This document shows, piece after piece, positions 52,312 to 64,000 of a DNA stretch of 64,000 nucleotides. Each line of letters opens with the position of its first letter. Position 1 is the stretch's first letter. The notes under the pieces were generated by a model. The model searched no databases and was not told where the DNA came from. It saw only the letters and a program-made list of their open reading frames with translations. Position numbers and translations under genes: made by a program. The DNA is from Pelecanus crispus (Eukaryota > Chordata > Aves > Pelecaniformes > Pelecanidae): positions 4,264,501 through 4,328,500 of the forward strand of contig NC_134656.1 in the NCBI RefSeq assembly GCF_030463565.1. The letters run 5' to 3'.

Positions 52312-55300
52312 GTAAGTAAGAGGATCTAGGGGTTTTATTTTGGAAGTGTATTTCTTGCAGGAAGGAAGGTATCGAAATAAGATTTCTTGCTGTTTAATTG
52401 CGAGTTGTGGAAAAGGTGTTGCATTTAACAATGAGAATTGTCTGGTTTCGAGCAGTAGAATAGTAGCATCCCACTACTTAGCATACGATTTCAGGTGACC
52501 AAAAAATCTTTTCAGCAGTAATAATTTGAAAATAATTGTGCCTGGTATCTTTGTTACAAGGCGAGTGTAGATGAAGCTCCAAATTGCCAAAGTGTGACAA
52601 TGGCATTATTATCAAATGAAATGTTGCTATTTCATTTTCACATAAGGCATTTTGACTTTTAAGGCGGTTTTGTCAGTAGTTCGTACAACCTTCGTGTGCT
52701 GTTCAGTTCCCTCTCTGTCCCTGCATGCCCCCAGTACCACAGAGTGCTCTTGAATAGAGAAGCAGCAGATACAATGCAAGAAAACTACCTTCTTTTGCTT
52801 TAAATACCTTCAAAGTCTAACTTAAAAACTCACAGATTTGAAGCTTATGATGATCTTTTTAGTCACTGGAGTTCTGATACAAAAGGCAGTCTTCCTATGT
52901 CCTTACCTCACCCTGTTGTGTCTAGGGTTGCAGCTTTTGTAGTAGCTAGTCTCATGCTTAGTGCTGAGCATCTCTGGACAAGGAATCTAGTCCTGAACTC
53001 AGTGGGTGAGTAAAAAGCAGGATGAGAAGCATTTCTTTTCTGAGAACTGTTTTGTCCCTCCTTAAATATCCTAGATTTGGTGATTTAAGGTTATATGTTT
53101 GCTGTTATTTTGAACCAGGCTTGTAAGTGTATCTAGTTTCATTTTTAACTGAAAATACTTGTCTGAACCTACACATAGTTTGCTGGCTTTTTAATCATAT
53201 ATATAGTAATAGCTGTATTCTTATTATTCACTGTTTTCAGGGCAGTACACAAAGAACAATTAATTGGATTTTACTAGTAGTACCGCATGAAATCAGTGGT
53301 GGTTACGTATCAGCTATTTCAATTGGTCTTAGTAAAAATACATCTATTGAAACTCCTAACCAACCGTAAAGCAATGCACCTGTCACATAAGGTAGATCAG
53401 AAACCATACTGTGTTACTACGCACCATCTTTTTGTGTAATATACTATTTATGGTATGTGATGCCGTGTAGTTTGATGAAGTCTGTCAAACGTTCTGTGTA
53501 TCTAAGTTCTAACTGGCATAAATAGTCCTTTTTTTTTGTAGAAGATTATTCCCTATATGAGTAATTTGAATGACACATGTTGCTAATTTAAAAAATAGCA
53601 GTAAAACTCAGCCCTTGAAATCCCAGTGCTTAATTTGAAGCTTGTAAATTGATAGGCTGGAAAAGCCCTATTTATTTATTTTTTTTTGCTACAGCATATC
53701 AAAAAGATTTTTCAGGTTTACAGTCTATTGCCATGTATACCTACATTTTCACTAATACTGCATTATAAACCTGATTATGGGAAAAATACTACTGTTGAGT
53801 CCAGCGGGACCTTTTTTCCAGGTAGCTGATGTTTTCAAACTGCCATAGCATACTGAAATGTGTTACTCTTAGAAGCAGCATTGCCAGCCCTTAAGTATAA
53901 TTGGACCATAAATTGCTCCTTTGGAGGTCTTGATAGATCAAAGTAAAACATTATAGGTTCTAAACACTTGAGGTTTTTTATTAAGCACTTTTCTTGTCTG
54001 TCCTACACTTTAAAAAATATTTATAACTTCAAAAGAATAGCATGACTCTCGAAATAAGCAAGTATACATGACTGAATACATAGACATTGGAAATTTGGTT
54101 CTTGTATAATGAGACAGACTTGATATTGGAAAGGATATCTTTTAGTGGAACAGATTTTTTTTTTTTAAAAAATTGCTTTGGTTTACATTTTTATACCTGG
54201 TGAAAGTCGCCAACTTTGAAAATGCTTTGCATAAAGTGTTTCTTACAGAACCCTAAGAACTGATGGATGTTGAGCTCTTGCAAACATCTCACAGGTGCAA
54301 GGGCTAAGCACCTCTGAAAGTCTAGCTGCATGCAACTGCTTTAATCTTTGGTAGAGTGCGTATACATTCATAGTGAAAGGAGAATAGATGACTATGCTTT
54401 TGAAATTGTATTTCAAATTACGGTGTCATAGGCCAGATTTTTAAAGGCAGTTTGGTAGTATGAAGCTGCAACTGCAGTGCTTGTATGCTGTGTATCTACT
54501 GTAAGCATCAAATCTGCATGCACGAGTTTATGTTTTTAGAAGTTAGTCCCATGTGCTAACACGACTTTGTAAGACTTGGTGCATGAAGTAGCTTGAGATC
54601 ATACACTGCACATGTTGCTTTTTACACCAAGATTTACAAACACTTAGACAGAAAATTCTTATGGAAGGTTTGACCAATAAGCAGCACGTGTTTTATAGTT
54701 ATTTTCTTACCCTGAATTACTGTTTCTAGCTCTCCAAAATACAGTTACAGTTTCACGTGTATGGAAAGCAGAATATAAAACGTCAGTTAAGTGTTATTAA
54801 CCCGGGACTTGAAAATTAGAAACCTTGAAAGGTTTCAAATATTCTCTTAAACAGAGCATGTGGAAAATAAGCTCTATCAATGCTCTTTAAAATATATTAC
54901 CTTTAGAATAATGCTTTATATTGCATCAAGGTGATTGTGCAACAAATATCGACTGACCAAATTAGAGATGTTTGAAAGCTAATGGGCCGTAGTTGTTGCG
55001 ACCTTACAGGATTCTGGTATATTGCTTCTCAAAGAAACTGAACTATTCAGAGCATCTGTGCATTAATAATGGTTTTCCACTACTGGCATCTTTGAGGAAG
55101 AGGATTATTGTGCTTAGTCTTTTCTTCAGGAGCCTGTGTTTGGAACTTTGTGGTCCAGTTGGACAGATCTGGGTAATGAAGGTCCAAAAATAACCTTATT
55201 TATAGCTTCTTAGCAAAGACATGCAAATACTGTCAGTTAGTTTTCTAGGGGGCGGGAACACAAGTTTCTCTTTATACAATGCTACTTTAAAGATGCAACA

Positions 55301-58300
55301 TCTTTTGAAACTGTGACTGAAAATAAATTGTATGAAGTTCTTTGTTTTGGAATACTTCAAGTGATAATACAAAATGTGTTGCGTGCAATAATATGGTAAG
55401 AGGTAGGAAAATTGGTGAGTTTGTAAAAGCATTAAGTCAGTGTTCTGCTGTTACAGAAGCTCAGAAAAATCTGCAGAAAAGAGTAACTGAGATGCCCTAA
55501 GATTAACCTTTTGCAATGTAAGAGTTCGTAAAGTGTTTAGAGGTCATCGCTGACACATGGTAGAATCATCTTGTAAAATGACAAAACTCATGTACTTTAA
55601 AATCACTTTTCAAAGTACTGTCTTCTCCAGCAATGCTATAATACAAGTTCAAAAACGTCTATGAGCTTATGCTTACTTTAGCAGTCTTGTCAACTTGAGG
55701 GTTCAAAGATTTGGTTTCTGTTCTTGCAGATGCTTTATGTTGTTACTCTCTTCTGCTTTACTTTTATGTACAAGAATCTCTTAATAAGCTTTTAAGGTGC
55801 CTGCTTAAAGAAAGGAGCAGATTGGAGAGAGTGCTGTAGGTATGCAGTAAGAACAATATAGAGCTGGTAGGTCTGGACAGTTTTCTCTACTCACTTAGGC
55901 GAAGCTGAAATCTAGAAACCTTCACTTCCCCCTGTCCCCCTCTTTTCTTCTGAGTGAATGTTAGTAATTATGAACATTTGCTAGCTTGATCCTAAAGACT
56001 GACTTTTTTTTTTCCCCAGAATAAACAAGCTTCTGTGACACTCAGGCCTGTTTGAAGATAGCAGATAAGATAGGTTGTCTTTCTAGTTCATATAATTTTT
56101 TTGCTTCTGCGATCATGACTAGTATTCTCATTAGCAGTAATGCAGTTGTGCAGCTATAGTAGAACTGCTATCACAGATTTGTTTTGCTGTGTATCTAATA
56201 ATAAAACTTCTCCATTACTTTCACAAAACTCACTTGAATCTGCCAGTAGCTGATGGCAGGGGATGAGACTAGGCTTCTTCATCGCTTTCTTTCTGGAGGC
56301 GTCTCGTGCCACTTCTGTGGTGACTACAGGATGGGCCATTTCCCAACTGTGAAACTGGCAAGGCTCCTTTAAAAATCGAATGTTCCAGAGTTCTGGACAG
56401 TACTAACAGTTGGTTCAAACTTAACTGTTGGTGCTTTCTAGAAGCAAAGGGTACCTGGAAGGACATTGGTGCCATACACCTGCAGACCCTGGAGGATGGA
56501 CTACAACTATTTGAATGTTCAAGGTTTGCGCTCTCCTTAGAGGCTGGAAACTTGACTTGCTGTTAACCGGAAGGTTAACTTTTGTAGAAACCGATGATTT
56601 TTAGCTTGTGTTAGCTATCCAAGAAGGATTCGAACTTAGGCGTTGATTATAGTGGCTTTAGGATGGGAAAACTACTGGAACACGTACTTCATTTAAAGTA
56701 TGGGTTCAGGTCCTTTTGACTTGAGCAGTCATACTTTCTGGAGCTGGAGACACTGAGAAGTAACTTCCACAGGAGTAGTTCAGTTTCCTTCAGTAAGGAG
56801 TAGGGGTGCTAGGCTGTCAGGCGAAAGAGAGCGGATAGAAAAAGGAGAAAGGCAGCAGGCTGAGAAGAATCGGACAATCTTCATTTTCAAACAGTTTGTG
56901 TTACTTTTTCATACTGAATGCGGCATTCTTTGGGTTACTTTGTACTTGAAACATGTACCCCAGAAGTGCCTAAAGTAACTAGGAATACAAATAGGTTTAC
57001 AGACTTCCATAATACAAGAAATATAGAAAGGAACAGAAGAAATACTATGAAGTAGTGGAATGTCGTTGTTTCTATTTCTCACTGATGAGCAAGCGAGTTC
57101 AAACATATCCTTATTATAGTTTCCCTGTATGTTGCATGTGCTGCCAATATTATGCCTGTTAACTGTGTTGGCATGGCTGTATTTTGTTAAAAATAATGTC
57201 TGTAATGCACAATGATAATAGGAGCTTCTTGTAGTACTTATACTATGTTTTACTTGCAAAGCATTTTACAAAACTTATTCCTTGCAACATGCCTGTGTGG
57301 TTGATAAATAAGGTAGTATGAACTCTGCTTTAGAGCTGGGGGAAAGAGCAAGTTAGAGAAGTCCTGACTTGCTCAAGGCCATGAGGGAATCGATATTTTG
57401 CCAAGATTAGAGCTTGGGAGTCCTATACTTGGCACACACAGTGATATCTCTCTTTCTGAAAGATAACTGTAGATCTCTTCTGCGGAACTCTTCTGGGTGA
57501 GGGGTAGATTTTATGTTCAAATCATGCATCGGCAAAAGGAACATTCTGCTTTATTTGAAATCTGCTACATCAGATCTGCCATATGTCGCCAGACTGAAAG
57601 TTGTGTGTGTTCTTATTGCAACTTTCATAATTGAGGAATCCTGCATGCTTAGCTTTGTACCCCAAAGAACTTCAGACTTGGCGAGCCGGGCGATAGGATT
57701 TTTTTGTTTTTGTTAAAATGAGTGTCATGAGGCAAACCAATGCCTCATTTTGCACATCCGATAAGGCTGTCTCTTCAAGTGATGGGATCTAATGGGAATA
57801 TAATTGTGATTCCATTAAGCTATGCAAGCTATTAACTTTGACTACATATTGTTCAGTTCTGTTCTGGAAAATACTGTTGTTTGCAACAGTCTTTGGAAGA
57901 GCATGTATGGATTTGTTTCATATGCCTATCTACACTTCAGATTGTGGTCTTTCTGGGGCTTTTTGGGGGTATCCCTAGGCTTATGATCAAGGTTGTTGGT
58001 CAATGACCGGAAGTGAATGATTTATTTCTTTTGAGCCATGTTGCACTCTGTTACTCCAGAAGTTACATGGTGTTTCTATGTTCAGTGAGCTAAACGAGTT
58101 TTCTATCTCTGGAAATCTATGCGGGTTACTTCTAAAATGCAGTGTCTTGGTTTGAGGACCACAAATTTGGATGCTGCCCAGGACCTGAATCACTTGCTAA
58201 CACAGGATGCTGCAGCAAAGTTAGCAATCTGGGATGAAAATGCAACAGTTTGGGGCACTGATAAGACACACATTAGTAGGTATCACAAACTCTCTTCAAA

Positions 58301-61300
58301 TGAAATGTTTTGCTGTCTGAAAACTCTTACTATTGTTTGTCATCTTTGTTTTGGGAAATGATATGTAAATAGGATCCTAAAAAAAAAAAATGTATCAAGT
58401 AGTTCAGGAATGCAGTTGAAAATACTGGTATTAGCCTAAGTGGGTTTTAGCAAAGAGAACAGATTGGCTTATGGAAAGCTTGCTTTCTAGCTTTCTGTTC
58501 TCATAAAAACTGTGTGATCAAATGCTAAGAGTCTGCTTGGTAGGAACTAGACATAGAAGTCACTTAACACAAGTTGTTGCTATATGCAGTTTTTGTCAGA
58601 AATACTTAAAATCAGCACTTTTAACTGAAAATAACTACTCTTGTCAGGATTGTTCTCTGTGTTGAAACTTTATGAATGTTTATAACTCCATTTATCTGTC
58701 TGAATGTGCTTGAATTTGATGCCATTTCTTTATGTTAAAAAGAAGGCTTTTGCCAGTTGGAAGACAGTAAGTGTTAGCAAGTTTAACTTTTTTATGTTAG
58801 GCATATTATCTCTTGTGAAAGAAGATTTGAAGAGGTAGTGGCATGAAGAAAATAATTTTGAAAATTGTGTTTCTCACAACTGAAGACAATGATAGAAAGG
58901 AATTTTTAGTCATAGTTAGTAGGCAGTTATTTCAGTTGTATTGTGAACTGTAAAGCTGTATGTGAAGGGAGGCCAAACTCTGGAGAGAGTATGTGGTGCT
59001 CACAGGTTACAAAGGGCTTTTTCTGTGCACGGCCGCAGGGATGTTCCTGTGAAGAAATAGTTGTGTGATCTGTGAATGCTGCCGAAGTTTCCCTGGTGCA
59101 TTTCTGGGACTGAACCCTCAGTACATCTCTGTCCCTTTGACAGGTTGCACACGGTTGTTTTACAGAGACAGCGGCCGTGGGGATATTCAGGCTTTGGTTT
59201 TGTGGTGTTGTAAGTTGTTAATGCATTAACTTGAATTTGTTTTTAAACTAATTAAGGTCTTGACTAAATGCAAGAAGTTGTAGCGTATTTATACCGATAC
59301 AGGTTTCTTGAAAGTTGTAAAACCTTTCTTGTCTGGGTACAATTTTTGCTGTATCAGCCCTCTTGCATACTGCTTCCTCATAAGAGAAGGAAAATAGCTT
59401 ATACAGTAAGCATCTTTTACAACGATACAGTTGTGTCCACACTGGAAATTGTGCCACTAAATTATTGTGGTGAAATAGTCCCATTTCCAGCTCAAATGTT
59501 GAGAGAAGCGTAAAAACTGTACGCAGACCAGGCTGTAATTTAGCAGGCATAAAGACTGTGTGATCACCTATAGTTCAGATTAGATGAGGCTTTTTTTCAT
59601 TGAGACCAGGGACACTTGAATAGAGGAAATGCTTTGTTTTGTTTTGTTTTGTTTTTTAACCTTCTAGGACCGTTTTACCTCGATTTAATCTGGAAGCTTT
59701 TACCCCAGTTCTGTTCTGTGGTAATGTCCTTCCAGAAATGCTGGTTGTCTTCTGGAGGTATGGGTGTCTCAAGGAACCGAGAGACAAGTTTTTACCACAA
59801 AGCCTCCTGTTTTGGAGTAATTTTCTTCAGGTGTCTTCAGTGTAATATTTAATGTAAACTGAGATAATTGTCCTTGAGGCCTTATTTATGCCTCTAACTA
59901 AGTTTTTTTTAAATATAGAATATTTTTTGGTGAGAACAAAACCTTGATTATCATCACTATATAATGGTATAGATTATCAATAATCAAGACAGAGGTGATA
60001 ACCATAAGCAATTGATACAGCTGCGTCCTGTTTCTGCAGTGGGATCTGTATAGGCAGAGTTCAGCACCGCAGTAGAGCTGTCTTAAGGCATTGTACAAAC
60101 AGAGATAATCTTCGGCTCTGTAACTGTTGTCAGGCTGGAAATAACATCTTAAAAAGACAAGTTTCTGTATTTGTATTGCCAGTGATCAGAAAGTTACACT
60201 TCGAACATAAAAGGCTGATTCTCGGCAAAGTGCATAAATAGGTTATAAATCCTTTTACCCAAGGACAGTCCTTTTACTGTGTATTTGTATAGGGTTTAGT
60301 GCAAGGTTCAACTCGGTTGCCAAGCTCTTTTTGTGGGGTTTGGAAAAGTATATTGATAAAAATTGAGTAACTTCTTGCCAGTGTGGAACTCTGTTTATAA
60401 ATTAGAACTGTAAATTATGAACACCATGCATCTTTTAATGTTTATGCTTTTTTCCTTAAAATGCATTACTAAAATATTTTTCAGTAACACATTGTAACCA
60501 GTACCTAGACAACTAGTAACATAAAACTTGCATCAGTATGCAATATTATTCTACATAGCTAGCATGACTGTTCTAAGGTTTGTATTGAATCAAGTAAGTC
60601 TCTCTAGTAAAAATGGTCTAACTATCGTTATAACTTGATTAATATATGCTTCTGAGAGTAGTTGAACTGTTAAAAGCCATCACAGTACTGTTGTACAGAA
60701 TAAAGCACATGCTGGATAGACTGTACAGACACCCAGTATAGATTTAGTTGAAAAATATGTGCTCTAGATATCAGAGTATAAACAAAAACTAAGCAATGAG
60801 GTGTGGTGCCATGCTCTAGTCTTTCTTAAATGGTTTGAGGGGGCAGGATGGCTGTAGTAAGCTGTCTTCACACCTTCCTTCAGTTTATTAATCAAATATT
60901 TCTGTAAGGGAGGGTTAGATTTAGTGCCTCTCAGAACGTAATAACATCAGGTGCATTCAGTGTAAGTGGTGGTGTGGCGAGTGGGACCAGTTGTACTCAC
61001 ATGAGTCAGAAGTACCAGCTCCGAGGAGTAGCACTGAGGAATTGCAGCACCCGTGGCAAAAGAGTCAACGAAGGTGACCGGAAGAGTGTTTGCTGAGGCA
61101 TCAGTGGAGGAGGTCGGAAGAAGAGATCTGGAGTAGGAAGGCTGAGAGTGGCTACACTGTGCAGAAGTTCACAGAAAAGCATGAGGAGCTGTTATCTTTT
61201 AATAAACATATGTGCAGTCATGTTTGCAGTAGTATTAAGGGTGGACTGGAAGAAGAGGCAAGTGTTCACGCCATGAACTTCAACCTCTTACTTGCTTTCA

Positions 61301-64000
61301 TTCTTCCTTTTTTTCCGACATATCATTGGGTTTTCTTTCCTTCCCTCTCCTCCATGGGGGAGGGGGAGAGAAGGCACTAATTATTTATAAGTGTTAGTCA
61401 TACCCAGTCATTAAGCTTAGTCATTACTCAGGACTGTGCATTTGATGGTTAGTAAAAATCAAAATGAGACTTGATTTTGTTTAAAAGCCTTCTGAATGCA
61501 AGCTTACAGGTGTGAAAATACTTTTATTTCTGTGTTCAGACTAACTGAAAAAGCAGTGCTATTTAATAAATGTTGCTATCAGCCAAATGACATGTAATAT
61601 CATGTCCACGTTGATAGTTTGTATTTGAACTCACAAGCACAGTGTTTGGCATATTCTCAAAGCGCAGAGTAACTTCTGTATCGGCAGTGAGAGTCATAAA
61701 ATTGCAGGCTGTTTCTGCAGAGGAGGATTCGAAGGGAACGTTTCTGCTGAGGCTGCCCTGGGTAGCTGTCAGTCGGTGGAATTGTCTAACGTTGGGTCTC
61801 CACGGCTCCGGGTGAAAAGGTGGTGTCAGCAAAGGGTTTTGTCACTCCTAAAATTACAAAGGGTATATACCTAGAGTAGAGCATTCACAGCGGGGACAGA
61901 TTAAAGAAATGCGGGGTTTTTTTATGGGTTTTCGTGTACTTAGTTGCTTTAGTGTGTTGTTTTCTGAAGGAAGATAACATGGATTTAATGCATTACTCCT
62001 CATTAAGTATTTGCGTGCAGACTGCGGTAAATGCAAAGTAGCTTGCCCATTCCCATTTCCTCAGGTGCTTGAACAGCACTAATGGTGATATGCCTTGGTA
62101 TGGACAAACTCTTTGCCAGAAATGGAGACTAGCTGAGTTTTTAAATCTCCAATTTAGAACAACAGATCAAAAGAATTAGTGACACTTTATTTTGTGTCTT
62201 CCTTTCTCAAAAACAAATCCGGTTTTGGTATATCTGCATTGTTGTTTGATGTTAAGTATATTGAAATTAATGGCACAGCTAAATCTCAATCACTTTGAGA
62301 TCAATAATTAAAGTAATTGGTTTAGGTCTTGATAGTGTTTTTCTTAGTTCTTTCTACATCAGACTAAAGACAGATTTGTGTGATGACTGGGTTGCAGTTT
62401 GACAGAGTGTTCTGGTGTTTTGGCTTTGTATGCTTGACTAGAAAGGAATGTTAACACACTTTCAAGGAATGTAGCTTTCCAGAAAAGTAAAAATAGTTTC
62501 AAATCATATTGTTGTTGAAACGTTTGTCAATTGTTGCTATATAATATGACATTTCCCAGAACACTTCTTACACACCTTTTCAACTGAGCAGGTAAGATTT
62601 TTTTCCATATGGGATCCCTGTTAAATACAGTGGCTTTTTGGCACTCCAGCATGCCATTATTCCTTTAACTATATTCTTAAAAGACCTGTGAATCAATACT
62701 TTACAAATTATTAATTTCTTCACTTTTTAGACAGTACAGTTGAGTTCTGTAGTTTGAAACTGAATTCTTGCATAGTAAGAGTAAGCAAAAGCTTTTACTG
62801 TGAAGTCAAGTCTCTTTTTGTCTTTTGACTCTTTAGTAGGAGAAAAAGCAGGTTTTCATAATGTGAACTTGTGTACTTGGTCTGTACAAAATACATTTTC
62901 TGTGCACTGCAGTCAGGATTCTTGATGATTTTTGAGAATGTATCTTTCATCTATGTTGGGAATAATCGTAAATCACCTGCTCAGGAATTAGTGTTTCACA
63001 GAGCATAACCATTAGTTATGATCTGTGATCTGCGTGTGCAGATTGGGCACGTGGGGAGAGTGATGATAGGCAAACGAAGTGGAGTGCTGTAGTAAACCAG
63101 TGCTGTACCAAAACTTTTAGGCTTTGCATCTGGGTAAGATTTTACTTTATTCCAGAGTGATGTGAGTTCAAAAGTGAAAGGAGTGATGTGCTTTTGTAGC
63201 TCTGTAATAAGTTCTTGTCCAAAACTCTGCCATGTCAATCTTCACTATGGTGTAAAGTTTAGTGCCTGTCCGGAGAGACTCCCAAGTGTTTTGTATGAGA
63301 GGTGCTCTGAAGCAACACCTGACAGTCATGTTTTTTCATGCCAAATTGTAGCTCACTGTAAGCACAACAGGTGCTGAACGTTTAACCCGCACCTTTAAGG
63401 TGTGTTCGGCATAGTGTGCGCTGCGTGCTCCCCATACAGTTGTGTGCAAAAGCTCAGCATTTGTTGCTTTAGGCTGCCTGTTGCTCTGAAACAAGATGTG
63501 AGGGAATCTGGTACGGTATCTCAGGTTGCTTCAGCGTGCTGGACAGCTCTATCACTGCCTGGCAGTTTTATGGCTTGTAGACCTGCAACTCGGCAGGGAA
63601 CGTATCTACTGCTAACTCAACGTTTGTACAGGCTGACCTCATCTGCGCCGGGGCAGTGCAAGCGCTTCTGGAGCAGGTGAAGTCACAGGTAGCGGTGGGC
63701 TCGTTTTCAGCTAGCTGGTTTGCAGGAGCCGATACCTGCACTACGTAAACTTCTCCGTATGCACTATGGTTATCCTCGTGGAGCTAAGACACCTTTATAG
63801 AAGTCACAAACCAACCACATTTGTTCATGTAGCTTAAGAGCCTGGATCGCTGATGGTGTCAAAGACTTTGGCAAGAAAGTTCAAGTAGAAGTTTTTTCTG
63901 GATTTGTTGTGCAGCTCAGATCACTTGAGGTTCTAAGCTAAGACAGTGCATCTGTTGTGGTGGTGCACATCTCATCAGGTACAAAATAATGTGTCTTCAT
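52312..64000 (+). other. TAF4: TAF4 intron 2 (partial)
   Basis: 11.7 kb of AT-rich sequence to the right edge. A MIR-like fragment lies at 57241-57440. Only short chance frames are seen. No stretch resembles the next TAF4 exon, and no other gene or RNA is recognised. Confidence 0.8.
57241..57440 (-). repeat. MIR SINE fragment
   Basis: The plus strand follows the reverse complement of MIR in order: GCAAAGCATTTTACAAAACT (consensus GCGCTTTACA...), CCTTGCAACATGCCTGTGTG (consensus CCTCACAACAACCCTRTGAG), then TGACTTGCTCAAGGCCATGA (consensus TAACTTGCCCAAGGTCACAC) and AGAGCTTGGGAGTCC. The co-linear match over almost the whole core makes this more convincing than the copy at 23283. It is an ancient amniote insertion. 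Confidence 0.65.

Overview
This is vertebrate nuclear DNA, most likely from a bird. Genes are split by long introns with GT–AG splice sites, and three CpG islands sit at gene starts. The clearest dispersed repeat is a CR1 LINE of the avian type, with the repeated ATTCTATG tail. I recognise four protein genes, all conserved vertebrate genes. Their order SS18L1(−), PSMA7(+), LSM14B(−), TAF4(+) matches, inverted, the order I recall for human 20q13.33, so this is a block of conserved synteny.

Layout. 1–9591: the 5' part of SS18L1 (CREST, a neuronal BAF subunit) on the minus strand; exons 1–4 are visible and the rest lies beyond the left edge. 9592–10268: a GC-rich head-to-head promoter shared by SS18L1 and PSMA7. 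10269–17050: PSMA7 (20S proteasome alpha4), complete in seven exons encoding 248 aa, with a 29-bp minisatellite in intron 1. 17050–19860: a gap between two convergent 3' ends with no recognisable gene. About 19860–32421: LSM14B (RAP55B, an mRNP/translation repressor), complete in nine coding exons encoding 425 aa on the minus strand. 32422–48958: a roughly 16-kb interval between the divergent LSM14B and TAF4 promoters. I see no gene there, only CpG islands, a purine-rich block and a possible CTCF site. 48959–64000: the first two coding exons of TAF4 (TFIID subunit) and the first 11.7 kb of its intron 2; later exons lie beyond the right edge.

The genes act in chromatin remodelling (SS18L1), protein degradation (PSMA7), mRNA storage and translational repression (LSM14B) and transcription initiation (TAF4). 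They are not an operon or a pathway. What they share is promoter architecture: two head-to-head pairs, one close and one distant.

I found no CRISPR array, tRNA, rRNA, endogenous virus or novel gene system. The most unusual structure is TAF4 intron 1. It carries a decayed series of copies of its own 3' splice junction and the start of exon 2; the first few are spaced about 111 bp apart and one copy matches exon 2 at 30 of 33 bases. Other oddities are a CR1 whose 3' end appears inverted in place, a 43-bp near-identical duplication inside SS18L1 intron 1, and the 13-copy minisatellite beside PSMA7 exon 1. Alignments were done by eye; exon boundaries were fixed by reading frame, splice dinucleotides and family knowledge.
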